Assembly: GCF_014863585.1 (NCBI RefSeq)
Contig: NZ_CP062253.1
Coordinates: 5,207,001-5,271,000 of the forward strand
Source: Pseudomonas gozinkensis
GTDB taxonomy: Bacteria; Pseudomonadota; Gammaproteobacteria; Pseudomonadales; Pseudomonadaceae
Direction: 5' to 3'
Length of the DNA: 64,000 bases
Under the pieces are notes generated by a model that was not told the DNA's origin, did not search any database, and saw only the letters and a list, made by a program, of their open reading frames with translations. Each line of letters opens with the position of its first letter. The stretch's first letter is position 1. A program made the translations under genes and the position numbers. Shown piece after piece: positions 28,963 through 39,774 of the stretch.

Positions 28963-29814
28963 ATGACAACTGCGTTACAGCAACCTTCGCTCTCGAGCCA
29001 GTGCCTGGCCGAGTTTCTGGGTACTGCACTCCTGATCTTTTTCGGTACGGGTTGTGTCGCCGCGCTCAAGGTCGCGGGCGCCAGCTTCGGCCTGTGGGAA
29101 ATCAGCATCATCTGGGGCGTCGGCGTCAGCATGGCGATCTACCTCACCGCCGGCGTTTCCGGCGCGCACCTGAACCCTGCCGTCAGTATCGCCCTGAGCA
29201 TTTTCGCCGACTTCGAAAAGCGCAAACTGCCGTTCTACATTCTGGCCCAGATCGCCGGCGCCTTCTGCGGCGCGCTGCTGGTGTACACGCTGTACAGCAA
29301 CCTGTTCTTCGATTTCGAACAAACTCACCATATGGTTCGTGGCACTGAAGCCAGCCTCGAACTGGCGTCGGTGTTCTCCACCTTCCCGAACCCTGCGCTG
29401 TCGACCGCGCAGGCGTTTCTGGTCGAGATGATCATCACCGCGATCCTGATGGGCGTGATCATGTCCCTGACCGACGACAACAACGGCCTGCCGAAAGGCC
29501 CGCTGGCGCCACTGCTGATCGGTCTGCTGATTGCCGTGATCGGCAGCTCGATGGGCCCGCTGACCGGTTTCGCGATGAACCCGGCCCGGGACTTCGGTCC
29601 GAAACTGATGACTTTCTTCGCCGGCTGGGGTGAAATTTCTTTCACCGGCGCACGCGAAATCCCGTACTTCCTGATTCCGATTTTTGCACCGATTGTCGGT
29701 GCCTGCCTCGGCGCTGCCGGGTATCGCGGGCTGATTGCCCGTCACCTGACCGGCGCCACACCTGCTACAAAGGATGCAGAACCGGCCATTGACGGCAAAC
29801 CAAGAACTTCTTGA
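28963..29814 (+). CDS. glpF: Glycerol uptake facilitator (aquaglyceroporin)
   Basis: A 283-residue aquaporin of the glycerol-channel subgroup. The two pore motifs are seen as AHLNPAVSI and AMNPARDFG, within six membrane helices. It lets glycerol cross the inner membrane by diffusion; GlpK then traps it. GAGG lies 6 bases upstream of the ATG. The first gene of glpF-glpK, probably repressed by GlpR. Confidence 0.96.
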   Translation: MTTALQQPSLSSQCLAEFLGTALLIFFGTGCVAALKVAGASFGLWEISIIWGVGVSMAIYLTAGVSGAHLNPAVSIALSIFADFEKRKLPFYILAQIAGAFCGALLVYTLYSNLFFDFEQTHHMVRGTEASLELASVFSTFPNPALSTAQAFLVEMIITAILMGVIMSLTDDNNGLPKGPLAPLLIGLLIAVIGSSMGPLTGFAMNPARDFGPKLMTFFAGWGEISFTGAREIPYFLIPIFAPIVGACLGAAGYRGLIARHLTGATPATKDAEPAIDGKPRTS

Positions 29815-29844
29815 AACAGTCGGCGCGGGCTCCTGCCCTTTTAG

Positions 29845-31395
<1,551 letters not shown>

Positions 31396-31490
31396 GCCAG
31401 TCTGAGGACTGACTAAGGCTGGAAACTGGTAGGGAGGAGATTCCTGCGGCATCATGGGCAAATTTTGCACGGCAGCCCAAAGGAAGCCCC

Positions 31491-32246
31491 ATGAATCTGC
31501 CTCCCCGTCAGCAGCAAATCCTCGAGCTGGTCCGCGAACGCGGCTATGTGAGCATCGAGGAAATGGCCACGCTGTTCGTTGTTACCCCGCAAACCATCCG
31601 CCGCGATATCAATCAGCTGGCGGAAGCCAATCTGCTGCGTCGCTACCACGGCGGCGCCGCCTATGATTCCAGCGTCGAAAACACCGCCTACGCGATGCGC
31701 GCCGATCAGATGCGCGATGAAAAGCAACGCATCGGCGAAGCCATCGCCGCGCAGATTCCCGATCACGCCTCGCTGTTCATCAACATCGGCACCACCACCG
31801 AATCGATTGCCCGCGCCCTGCTCAATCACAGCCACCTGAAGATCATCACCAACAACCTGCACGTCGCTTCGATGCTCAGTGCCAAGGATGATTTCGATGT
31901 GCTGCTCACCGGCGGCAACGTGCGTCGCGACGGGGGCGTGGTGGGGCAGGCGAGCGTGGACTTCATCAACCAGTTCAAGGTCGACTTTGCACTGGTGGGC
32001 ATCAGCGGTATCGACGAAGACGGCAGCCTGCTCGATTTCGATTACCAGGAAGTGCGGGTGTCACAGGCGATCATCGCCAATGCCCGTCAGGTGATCCTGG
32101 CGGCGGACTCCAGCAAGTTCGGGCGTAACGCGATGATCCGCCTCGGCCCGATCAGCCTGATCGATTGCCTGGTGACCGACCAGCAGCCAGTGCCAGCCCT
32201 GGCGCAACTGCTGAGCCAGCACAAGATTCGCCTGGAAGTCGTTTAA
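31491..32246 (+). CDS. glpR: Glycerol-3-phosphate regulon repressor (DeoR family)
   Basis: A 251-residue DeoR regulator. The N-terminal HTH (about 6-57) has the family signature ending in LRRYHGGA; the C-terminal sugar-phosphate domain contains NIGTTTE and [10 protein letters not shown]. It represses the glp genes until glycerol 3-phosphate binds. AAGGAAG lies just upstream of the ATG. Likely operators are found upstream of glpD and glpF. Confidence 0.95.
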   Translation: MNLPPRQQQILELVRERGYVSIEEMATLFVVTPQTIRRDINQLAEANLLRRYHGGAAYDSSVENTAYAMRADQMRDEKQRIGEAIAAQIPDHASLFINIGTTTESIARALLNHSHLKIITNNLHVASMLSAKDDFDVLLTGGNVRRDGGVVGQASVDFINQFKVDFALVGISGIDEDGSLLDFDYQEVRVSQAIIANARQVILAADSSKFGRNAMIRLGPISLIDCLVTDQQPVPALAQLLSQHKIRLEVV

Positions 32247-32281
32247 CCCCTCCTTACATCCTCAGCGCCTGTACTGGCGCC

Positions 32282-32370
32282 TTCGCGGGCAAGCCCGCTC
32301 CCACAGTGCCTGTGGCGTTCATCAGCTCTGTGAACGACGAAAGTCCTGTGGGAGCGGGCTTGCCCGCGAA
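32282..32370. repeat. REP palindromic pair between glpR and glpD
   Basis: TTCGCGGGCAAGCCCGCTCC (32282-32301, continuing to CACAG) and its complement ending CTTGCCCGCGAA (to 32370) face each other, with a smaller hairpin between. It belongs to the GC-rich REP variant also seen after aatP. Confidence 0.85.
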
Positions 32371-32410
32371 AGCGATCTCACAAGCGCCCCCATCCGCGCT
32401 CTAACGCGCA

Positions 32411-32428
32411 TTTCATGTTCGAATATTT
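32411..32428. promoter_or_regulatory. Candidate GlpR operator 1 upstream of glpD
   Basis: TTTCATGTTCGAATATTT contains ATGTTCG, the conserved half of the E. coli GlpR operator, plus TTCGAAT that recurs upstream of glpF. Confidence 0.4.
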
Positions 32429-32506
32429 TCCTTTCTCGGTCCTTCGATGAGTTTTTTCAATCGAAGTCGACTGGCTGCGCGCGTCTTTATGGGCTACCAT
32501 TTTCGC

Positions 32507-32527
32507 AAATGAACATTCATGTTCGAT
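32507..32527. promoter_or_regulatory. Candidate GlpR operator 2 upstream of glpD
   Basis: GAACATTCATGTTC (32511-32524) is a perfect inverted repeat of GAACAT with a 2-base spacer, in the promoter-proximal region 42 bases before the glpD start. The arm ATGTTC is the GlpR half-site. Confidence 0.5.
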
Positions 32528-32565
32528 TTCCAAGACAGAAAATCAAAAGAGCCCGAGGCCAGCCG

Positions 32566-34104
32566 ATGTCTACATCTACCTTGCGTACGCCCCCTATCTC
32601 CGAGATCTACGATATCGCCGTCATCGGCGGCGGGATCAATGGCGTGGGGATCGCAGCGGATGCCGCCGGTCGCGGTCTTTCGGTGTTCCTTTGCGAAAAG
32701 GACGACCTGGCCAGCCACACCTCCTCGGCCAGCAGCAAGCTGATCCACGGTGGCCTGCGTTACCTCGAACATTACGAATTCCGTCTGGTGCGCGAAGCCC
32801 TGGCCGAACGCGAAGTGCTGCTGGCCAAGGCCCCGCACATCGTCAAGCCAATGCGTTTCGTGCTGCCGCACCGCCCGCACCTGCGCCCGGCGTGGATGAT
32901 CCGCGCGGGCCTGTTCCTTTATGACCACCTCGGCAAGCGCGAAAAACTGGCGGGCTCGAAAAGCCTGAAGTTCGGTGCCGACAGCGCACTGAAAAGCGAA
33001 ATCAGCAAAGGCTTCGAATACTCCGACTGCTGGGTCGACGACGCCCGCCTCGTGGTACTGAACGCCATGGCCGCCCGTGAAAAAGGCGCGCACATTCACA
33101 CCCAGACCCGTTGCGTCAGCGCCCGCCGCGCCAAGGGCCTGTGGCACCTGAACCTGGAACGCGCCGACGGCAGCCTGTTTTCGATCACCGCCAAAGCGCT
33201 GGTGAACGCGGCCGGCCCGTGGGTCGCCAAGTTCATCCGTGACGACCTGAAGATGGAATCGCCGTACGGCATCCGTCTGATCCAGGGCAGCCACATCATC
33301 GTGCCGAAGCTGTACGAAGGCGATCACGCGCACATCCTGCAAAACGAAGATCAGCGCATCGTTTTCACCATTCCGTACCTGAACAACCTGACCCTGATCG
33401 GCACCACCGACCGCGAGTACACCGGCGATCCGGCCAAAGTGGCCATCACCGATGGCGAAACCGATTACCTGCTGAAAGTGGTCAACGCCCACTTCAAGAA
33501 GCAGATCAGCCGTGACGACATCCTGCACACCTACTCGGGCGTGCGTCCGCTGTGCAACGACGAATCCGACAACCCGTCGGCCGTGACTCGCGACTACACA
33601 CTTGCACTGTCCGGCAGCACCGAAGAAGCGCCGCTGCTGTCGGTGTTCGGCGGCAAGCTGACCACCTACCGCAAACTCGCCGAGTCGGCGATGGCGCAGC
33701 TGATGCCGTTCTTCACCCAGATGCGCCCGAGCTGGACGGCCACCGCCACCCTGCCCGGCGGCGAAGACATGACCACCCCGCAGGCCTTGAGCGCGCTGAT
33801 CCGCGACAAGTTCGACTGGGTACCGACCGAAATCGCTCGCCGCTGGGCCACCACCTACGGCAGCCGTACCTGGCGCATGCTCGAAGGCGTCGACACTCTG
33901 GCCGACCTGGGTGAACACATTGGCGGCGGGCTCTACACCCGCGAAGTCGATTACTTGTGCACCGAAGAGTGGGCCACCACGGCACACGACATTCTGTGGC
34001 GTCGCAGCAAACTGGGCCTGTTCACCACGGCGGACGAGCAAGAGCGATTGGCGGCGTACCTGAACAAGGTCGAGCAGAACCGCAGCAGGATCGAAGCGGC
34101 CTGA
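32566..34104 (+). CDS. glpD: Aerobic glycerol-3-phosphate dehydrogenase
   Basis: A 512-residue membrane-associated flavoenzyme that oxidises glycerol 3-phosphate to dihydroxyacetone phosphate and passes electrons to quinone. The FAD motif GGGINGVGIA is at residues 21-30, with GGLRYLEHYEFRLVREAL further on. The start MSTSTLRTPP at 32566 has GAGG 8 bases upstream; an upstream in-frame ATG at 32509 lies in the operator region. It ends at a strong terminator. Confidence 0.97.
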   Translation: MSTSTLRTPPISEIYDIAVIGGGINGVGIAADAAGRGLSVFLCEKDDLASHTSSASSKLIHGGLRYLEHYEFRLVREALAEREVLLAKAPHIVKPMRFVLPHRPHLRPAWMIRAGLFLYDHLGKREKLAGSKSLKFGADSALKSEISKGFEYSDCWVDDARLVVLNAMAAREKGAHIHTQTRCVSARRAKGLWHLNLERADGSLFSITAKALVNAAGPWVAKFIRDDLKMESPYGIRLIQGSHIIVPKLYEGDHAHILQNEDQRIVFTIPYLNNLTLIGTTDREYTGDPAKVAITDGETDYLLKVVNAHFKKQISRDDILHTYSGVRPLCNDESDNPSAVTRDYTLALSGSTEEAPLLSVFGGKLTTYRKLAESAMAQLMPFFTQMRPSWTATATLPGGEDMTTPQALSALIRDKFDWVPTEIARRWATTYGSRTWRMLEGVDTLADLGEHIGGGLYTREVDYLCTEEWATTAHDILWRRSKLGLFTTADEQERLAAYLNKVEQNRSRIEAA

Positions 34105-34121
34105 TCCATTCGTCATTGAAC

Positions 34122-34158
34122 AAAAAGCCCCTGAATCGAAAGATTCAGGGGCTTTTTT
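34122..34158 (+). terminator. Terminator of glpD
   Basis: AAGCCCCTGAATC with GATTCAGGGGCTT around GAAA, then a run of T. Confidence 0.92.
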
Positions 34159-34190
34159 CATTCAGGCTGAAACAAGCTGCAATAAGGATG

Positions 34191-34235
34191 TTCGGTTTTC
34201 CGAACGCGACCTGGCAGTCAATTCGGTTAACCGGA
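34191..34235. promoter_or_regulatory. Two AauR-type enhancer sites upstream of aatJ
   Basis: TTCGGTTTTCCGAA (34191-34204) matches TTCGGNNNNCCGAA, the motif reported for AauR, exactly. TTCGGTTAACCGGA (34222-34235) matches it with one change. The centres are 31 bases apart, about three turns of the helix, so both face the same side. The activator AauR is encoded at 39771-41099. Confidence 0.75.
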
Positions 34236-34281
34236 TCAGATTCACGAAAAAACACCATCACAAAACTTTAATAACGTTATA

Positions 34282-34294
34282 AATCAATGCATTG
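34282..34294 (+). promoter_or_regulatory. IHF consensus site upstream of aatJ
   Basis: AATCAATGCATTG fits the IHF consensus WATCAANNNNTTR at every fixed position, in an AT-rich stretch between the AauR sites and the sigma-54 promoter. Bending here would bring the activator to the polymerase. Confidence 0.65.
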
Positions 34295-34311
34295 AACTGT
34301 ATCGACTGGTC

Positions 34312-34326
34312 TGGCACGACTCATGC
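34312..34326 (+). promoter_or_regulatory. Sigma-54 promoter of aatJQMP
   Basis: TGGCACGACTCATGC agrees with TGGCACGNNNNTTGC except for one A, with GG and GC at the required 10-base spacing. It lies 119 bases upstream of the aatJ start. Confidence 0.8.
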
Positions 34327-34444
34327 TCTACACTCCTTCGACGAATGCCTGTTGCGCCAACACACCAGGAGCCGTCAGGCATTCGAAGCACAAAAGGGCC
34401 CGCTCAACCGGCTCCATAAAAAAAACAATGTCGAGGAAAATTTG

Positions 34445-35359
34445 ATGCGCATCGTTCCCCATATCCTGGGCGCAGCCATTGCTGCCGCTCTGATCAGCAC
34501 ACCAGTTTTCGCTGCCGAACTCACCGGCACCCTTAAGAAGATCAAAGAGTCCGGCGTCATCACCCTGGGCCACCGTGACGCTTCCATTCCTTTCTCCTAC
34601 ATCGCTGACGCTTCCGGCAAGCCGGTCGGCTACTCCCACGATATCCAGCTGGCCATCGTCGAAGCGATCAAGAAAGACCTCGACCTGCCAAACCTGCAGG
34701 TCAAATACAACCTCGTCACCTCGCAGACCCGTATCCCGCTGGTGCAGAACGGCACCGTGGACGTCGAGTGCGGCTCCACCACCAACAACGTCGAGCGTCA
34801 GCAACAGGTCGACTTCTCCGTCGGCATCTTCGAAATCGGTACCCGCCTGCTGTCCAAGGCTGACTCCAAGTACAAGGATTTCGACGACCTGAAAGGCAAG
34901 AACGTCGTGACCACCGCCGGCACCACTTCCGAGCGCATCCTCAAGGCGATGAACGCTGACAAGCAGATGGGCATGAACGTGATCTCCGCCAAGGACCACG
35001 GTGAATCCTTCCAGATGCTGGAGTCGGGCCGTGCCGTTGCGTTCATGATGGACGACGCCCTGCTGGCCGGCGAAGCTGCCAAAGCCAAGAAAGCCTCCGA
35101 CTGGGCCGTCACCGGTACTCCACAGTCGTACGAAATCTACGGCTGCATGATGCGCAAAGGCGACGAGCCGTTCAAAAAGGCTGTCGACGACGCCATCAAG
35201 GCAACCTACGCCTCGGGCGAGATCAACAAGATCTACGAAAAATGGTTCATGCAGCCGATTCCGCCAAAAGGCCTGAACCTGAACTTCCCGATGAGCGACG
35301 AGCTCAAGGCCCTGATCGCCAATCCGACCGACAAAGCGGCTGACGACAAGAAATCCTGA
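34445..35359 (+). CDS. aatJ: Acidic amino-acid ABC transporter, periplasmic binding protein
   Basis: A 304-residue binding protein of the GltI/AatJ group for glutamate, aspartate and related amino acids. The signal peptide ends after STPVFA before AELTGTL. The ligand domain includes GVITLGHRDASIPFSYI and the cluster-3 pattern. The start MRIVPHILG at 34445 has GAGGA upstream. The order binding protein, two permeases, ATPase and then sensor and regulator is the aat-aau arrangement known from P. putida and P. aeruginosa. Confidence 0.93.
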   Translation: MRIVPHILGAAIAAALISTPVFAAELTGTLKKIKESGVITLGHRDASIPFSYIADASGKPVGYSHDIQLAIVEAIKKDLDLPNLQVKYNLVTSQTRIPLVQNGTVDVECGSTTNNVERQQQVDFSVGIFEIGTRLLSKADSKYKDFDDLKGKNVVTTAGTTSERILKAMNADKQMGMNVISAKDHGESFQMLESGRAVAFMMDDALLAGEAAKAKKASDWAVTGTPQSYEIYGCMMRKGDEPFKKAVDDAIKATYASGEINKIYEKWFMQPIPPKGLNLNFPMSDELKALIANPTDKAADDKKS

Positions 35360-35553
35360 TTTCTGACTAACCTTATCCCCTGAGAAGGCGCCTGCCTTTT
35401 CAGGGGATGGTCACTCCCTGCTGGCACTTATTGGAAACACTCGAACCGGTGGCTGTCGAGCCGATCGCGTGTGCCTGATTTTCACAATCAGGGCGGGAAC
35501 GGAGCTTCCCCAGGCGGGCACTTGTACATTGATCGAATCAAGGGGAGACCCTA

Positions 35554-36300
35554 ATGAATTACAACTGGGACTGGAGCGTGTTCTTCAAGTCCACCGGCGT
35601 GGGCAGCGAGACCTATCTCGACTGGTTCATCTCCGGTCTGGGCTGGACCATCGCCATCGCCATCGTGGCCTGGATCATCGCCCTGCTGCTCGGCTCGCTG
35701 CTGGGCATCATGCGCACCGTGCCGAACCGCATCGTGTCGGGCATCGCGACCTGCTACGTCGAACTGTTCCGTAACGTGCCGCTGCTGGTTCAGCTGTTCA
35801 TCTGGTACTTCCTGGTGCCCGATCTGCTGCCGCCGGATCTGCAGGAGTGGTACAAGCAGGACCTGAACCCGACCACCTCGGCCTACCTGAGCGTTGTCGT
35901 CTGCCTGGGCCTGTTTACCGCCGCCCGTGTCTGCGAACAGGTTCGCACCGGTATCCAGGCGCTGCCACGCGGTCAGGAATCCGCCGCCCGCGCCATGGGT
36001 TTCAAGCTGCCGCAGATCTACTGGAACGTGCTGCTGCCCCAGGCCTACCGGATCATCATTCCACCGCTCACCTCGGAATTCCTGAACGTGTTCAAGAACT
36101 CCTCCGTGGCGTCCCTGATCGGTTTGATGGAACTGCTGGCGCAAACCAAACAGACCGCCGAATTCTCGGCCAACCTGTTTGAAGCCTTCACCCTGGCGAC
36201 CCTGATCTACTTCACCCTCAACATGAGCCTGATGCTGCTGATGCGCATGGTCGAGAAGAAAGTCGCCGTGCCCGGCCTGATCTCCGTGGGGGGTAAATAA
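35554..36300 (+). CDS. aatQ: Acidic amino-acid ABC transporter permease AatQ (GltJ-like)
   Basis: A 248-residue inner-membrane permease of the polar amino-acid (HisM) family with about five helices. The EAA loop that meets the ATPase is seen as RAMGFKLPQIYWNVLLPQA. It lies 194 bases after aatJ, a gap that lets the binding protein be made in excess. It overlaps the next permease by one base. Confidence 0.93.
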   Translation: MNYNWDWSVFFKSTGVGSETYLDWFISGLGWTIAIAIVAWIIALLLGSLLGIMRTVPNRIVSGIATCYVELFRNVPLLVQLFIWYFLVPDLLPPDLQEWYKQDLNPTTSAYLSVVVCLGLFTAARVCEQVRTGIQALPRGQESAARAMGFKLPQIYWNVLLPQAYRIIIPPLTSEFLNVFKNSSVASLIGLMELLAQTKQTAEFSANLFEAFTLATLIYFTLNMSLMLLMRMVEKKVAVPGLISVGGK

Positions 36301-36971
36301 TGGAATTCGATTTCAGTGGCATCGTTCCGGCCATTCCCGGCCTGTGGAACGGCATGCTGATGACCCTCAAGCTGATGGCGCTGGGCGTGGTCGGCGGGAT
36401 CATCCTCGGCACCATCCTCGCGCTGATGCGCCTGTCCCACAGCAAACTGCTGTCGAGCATCGCCGGCGCCTACGTCAACTACTTCCGTTCGATCCCGCTG
36501 CTGCTGGTGATCACCTGGTTCTACCTGGCAGTGCCGTTCGTGCTGCGCTGGATCACCGGCGAAGACACCCCGATCGGCGCGTTCACCTCGTGCATCGTGG
36601 CGTTCATGATGTTCGAAGCGGCGTACTTCTGTGAAATCGTCCGGGCCGGCGTGCAGTCGATCCCGAAAGGCCAGATGGGTGCCGCCCAGGCACTGGGCAT
36701 GACCTACGGCCAGATGATGCGCCTGATCATCCTGCCCCAGGCGTTCCGCAAGATGACCCCGCTGCTGCTGCAGCAGAGCATCATCCTGTTTCAGGACACC
36801 TCGCTGGTCTACACCGTGGGTCTGGTGGACTTCCTCAACGCCTCGCGCGCCAGTGGCGACATCATTGGCCGCTCGAATGAGTTCCTGATCTTCGCAGGTC
36901 TCGTGTACTTCACCATCAGCTTTGCCGCCTCGGTGCTGGTCAAGCGTCTGCAAAAAAGGTTCGCCGTATGA
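36300..36971 (+). CDS. aatM: Acidic amino-acid ABC transporter permease AatM (GltK-like)
   Basis: A 223-residue second permease of the same family, with the EAA loop [20 protein letters not shown]. It pairs with AatQ to form the channel. The start shares its first base with the aatQ stop, and its own stop overlaps the aatP start by 4 bases. Confidence 0.93.
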   Translation: MEFDFSGIVPAIPGLWNGMLMTLKLMALGVVGGIILGTILALMRLSHSKLLSSIAGAYVNYFRSIPLLLVITWFYLAVPFVLRWITGEDTPIGAFTSCIVAFMMFEAAYFCEIVRAGVQSIPKGQMGAAQALGMTYGQMMRLIILPQAFRKMTPLLLQQSIILFQDTSLVYTVGLVDFLNASRASGDIIGRSNEFLIFAGLVYFTISFAASVLVKRLQKRFAV

Positions 36972-37702
36972 TCTCTATCAAGAACATCAACAAGTGGTAT
37001 GGGGACTTCCAGGTGCTGACCGATTGCAGCACCGAGGTCAAAAAGGGTGAAGTGATCGTGGTCTGCGGCCCGTCCGGTTCGGGCAAGTCGACCCTGATCA
37101 AGTGCGTCAACGCACTGGAGCCGTTCCAGAAAGGCGACATCGTGGTCGACGGCACGTCGATTGCCGATCCGAAGACCAACCTGCCGAAACTGCGCTCGCG
37201 CGTCGGCATGGTGTTCCAGCATTTCGAACTGTTCCCGCACCTGACCATCACCGAAAACCTGACCATCGCGCAGATCAAGGTGCTGGGCCGCAGCAAGGAG
37301 GAAGCGACCAAGAAAGGCCTGCAACTGCTCGAGCGCGTCGGCCTGTCGGCTCACGCCCACAAGCACCCGGGCCAGTTGTCCGGCGGTCAGCAACAGCGTG
37401 TGGCAATTGCCCGTGCGCTGGCGATGGACCCGATCGTCATGCTGTTCGACGAACCGACCTCGGCGCTGGACCCGGAAATGGTCAACGAAGTGCTCGACGT
37501 GATGGTGCAACTGGCCCACGAAGGCATGACCATGATGTGCGTGACCCACGAAATGGGCTTCGCCCGTAAAGTGGCCGACCGCGTGATCTTCATGGACGCC
37601 GGCAAGATCATCGAAGACTGCAAGAAAGAAGAGTTCTTTGGCGACATCAGCCAACGCTCCGAACGCGCGCAGCATTTCCTCGAGAAAATCCTGCAGCACT
37701 AA
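36968..37702 (+). CDS. aatP: Acidic amino-acid ABC transporter ATPase AatP (GltL-like)
   Basis: A 244-residue ATPase. Walker A is [12 protein letters not shown] near residue 35, the signature is [14 protein letters not shown], and Walker B is [14 protein letters not shown] with THEMGFA after it. It powers the AatQM importer. Confidence 0.95.
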   Translation: MISIKNINKWYGDFQVLTDCSTEVKKGEVIVVCGPSGSGKSTLIKCVNALEPFQKGDIVVDGTSIADPKTNLPKLRSRVGMVFQHFELFPHLTITENLTIAQIKVLGRSKEEATKKGLQLLERVGLSAHAHKHPGQLSGGQQQRVAIARALAMDPIVMLFDEPTSALDPEMVNEVLDVMVQLAHEGMTMMCVTHEMGFARKVADRVIFMDAGKIIEDCKKEEFFGDISQRSERAQHFLEKILQH

Positions 37703-37718
37703 AAAACACTGTGATCCC

Positions 37719-37808
37719 GGTGGGAGCGGGCTTGCCCGCGATGAGGCCCTGTCAGTTGTCGATGATCTCGACTGACAGACCGCTATCGCTGGCAAGCCAG
37801 CTCCCACA
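37719..37808. repeat. REP palindromic pair after aatP
   Basis: GGTGGGAGCGGGCTTGCCCG at the left, with CTGGCAAGCCAGCTCCCAC at the right, and an inner CTGTCAGT/ACTGACAG stem. It separates the transporter genes from aauS. Confidence 0.8.
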
Positions 37809-37860
37809 GGGGCAGTGGCAGCTCTGAGGTAAGTGTTGTGGTTGACCCAAGGCATCTGTG

Positions 37861-39774
37861 ATGAAATGCGACCCCACTCTCTATCGCGCCACGCCGCCAT
37901 CACTTGCCGTGAAACCCCGTCTGATCCGCCACCTGTTCCTGCCGCCGCTGGTCATCGCCCTGATGATCGGACTGGGTTACATCGGTTTCTGGACCAGTGA
38001 ACATTTCGGCATCCGCAGCCTCGGCGAAAACGGCCAGCGCCAGCTGGAACTGCACGCCCGCGCGGTCGAAAGCGAGATCAGCAAATACACCTACCTGCCC
38101 AGCCTGCTGGAACTCGAATCGAGCGTTTCGCAGTTGCTGGACGACCCGACCCCGGAACACCGGCAAACGGTCAACGATTACCTTGAAGGCCTGAACCGGC
38201 GCAGCCGCAGTCGGGCCATCTATGTCATGGACACCACCGGCCGCGTCATGGCCACCAGCAACTGGCGCGACGTCGACAGTTACCTCGGTGAGGACCTGTC
38301 GTTCCGCGCCTACTTCCAGAACGCCATCCGCGGCCAGCCCGGACGTTTCTACGGGATCGGCAGTACCAACGGCGAGCCCGGTTATTACCTGGCTCACGGC
38401 CTCGAAGAACACGGCAAGATCATCGGCGTCGCGGTGGTCAAGGTACGCCTGGAAGCCATGGAAGAACGCTGGCAGCGGGCGCGACTGGAAGCGTTCGTCA
38501 GCGATGAAAACGGCATCATCATTCTCTCCAGCGATCCGGCCCGGCGTCTGAAATCGGTCATACCGCTGAGTGACGAGATCAAGGAAAAACTCGCCCGCAG
38601 CCTGCAGTACTACTGGTTTCCGCTGAACGAGCTGCAACCGCTGGCCCGGGAAACCCTGTCCGAAGGCGTGGAAAAACTCACCTTCCCGGCCAACAGCGAA
38701 GTGCCGAGCCAACAGGATGGCGATGAAGAAAACATCAGCTACCTGGCGCAAACCCGGCCGTTGAGCGACACCCCGTGGAATTTCACCCTGCTCACGCCGT
38801 TGCAGGATCTGCGGCGCGAGGCGATCAATCAGGGGATTCTGGTGGCCGTGGCGTTTGCCTTGGTGGCGTTCCTGCTGATTGCCTGGAACGAGCGGCGCAA
38901 GGTCATCGCCACCCGCCTCGCCGCCCGGGAAGCCCTGCAGGAAGCCAACAATCAACTGGAGCGTCGGATTACCGAACGCACCGCCGACCTGCGCGCCAGC
39001 AACGACCGGCTCAAGAGTCAGATCCGCGAACGGCGTCAGGCTGAAGAGACTTTGCGCCGCGCCCAGGACGAACTGGTGCAGGCCGGCAAACTCGCGGCCA
39101 TCGGCCAGATGTCCACCAGCATCGCCCACGAACTGAATCAGCCGCTGGCAGCAATGCGCACGCTGTCGGGCAACACCATTCGCTTCCTTGAGCGCGGCCA
39201 GCTCGATGTCGCCAGTACCAACCTCAAGACCATCAACGACCTGATCGACCGCATGGGCAGGATCACCGCCAGCCTGCGCTCATTCGCCCGGCGCGGCGAC
39301 GACAAGGGCCGCGCCAGCCTCGGCAAAGCAGTGGATGCCGCGCTGCAAGTACTCGGCGCCCGTGTCGAAAGTGCCTCCCTGCAACTGCATCGCCAGTTCG
39401 ACGATGTGCAGGTGCAGATCGACCAGACGCGCCTGGAACAGATTCTGGTCAACCTGATCGGCAACGCCCTCGACGCCATGCAGACGCAACCGCTGCCGGA
39501 GCTGTGGCTGGAAGGCGAAGAATTCAACGGCAAATATCGCCTGCGGGTGCGCGACAACGGCCACGGCATCGACGCCGAAGCGCGCAAGCACCTGTTCGAA
39601 CCGTTCTTCACCACCAAACCCGGCGAACAGGGCCTGGGCCTCGGCCTGACCCTGTCGGCCAGCCTGGCCGCCGCCACCGGCGGGCATCTGGGTGTCGAAC
39701 ACCCGGCCAGCGGTGGTACCACCTTCGTCCTCAGTTTACCGTTGGTAAGCCCTACTCCTGCCGAGCCAATATGA
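37861..39774 (+). CDS. aauS: Sensor histidine kinase AauS (DctB-like)
   Basis: A 637-residue membrane kinase. Membrane helices lie at about 20-43 and 325-342 around a periplasmic sensor of the double-Cache type. A coiled coil follows (about 350-405), then the phospho-acceptor His423 in SIAHELNQPLAAM, and the ATPase domain with N-box LVNLIGNALDAM, DNGHGI, FEPFFTTK and GLGLGL. It senses acidic amino acids and phosphorylates AauR. A GTG one codon upstream (37858) is an alternative start. Its stop overlaps aauR by 4 bases. Confidence 0.92.
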   Translation: MKCDPTLYRATPPSLAVKPRLIRHLFLPPLVIALMIGLGYIGFWTSEHFGIRSLGENGQRQLELHARAVESEISKYTYLPSLLELESSVSQLLDDPTPEHRQTVNDYLEGLNRRSRSRAIYVMDTTGRVMATSNWRDVDSYLGEDLSFRAYFQNAIRGQPGRFYGIGSTNGEPGYYLAHGLEEHGKIIGVAVVKVRLEAMEERWQRARLEAFVSDENGIIILSSDPARRLKSVIPLSDEIKEKLARSLQYYWFPLNELQPLARETLSEGVEKLTFPANSEVPSQQDGDEENISYLAQTRPLSDTPWNFTLLTPLQDLRREAINQGILVAVAFALVAFLLIAWNERRKVIATRLAAREALQEANNQLERRITERTADLRASNDRLKSQIRERRQAEETLRRAQDELVQAGKLAAIGQMSTSIAHELNQPLAAMRTLSGNTIRFLERGQLDVASTNLKTINDLIDRMGRITASLRSFARRGDDKGRASLGKAVDAALQVLGARVESASLQLHRQFDDVQVQIDQTRLEQILVNLIGNALDAMQTQPLPELWLEGEEFNGKYRLRVRDNGHGIDAEARKHLFEPFFTTKPGEQGLGLGLTLSASLAAATGGHLGVEHPASGGTTFVLSLPLVSPTPAEPI

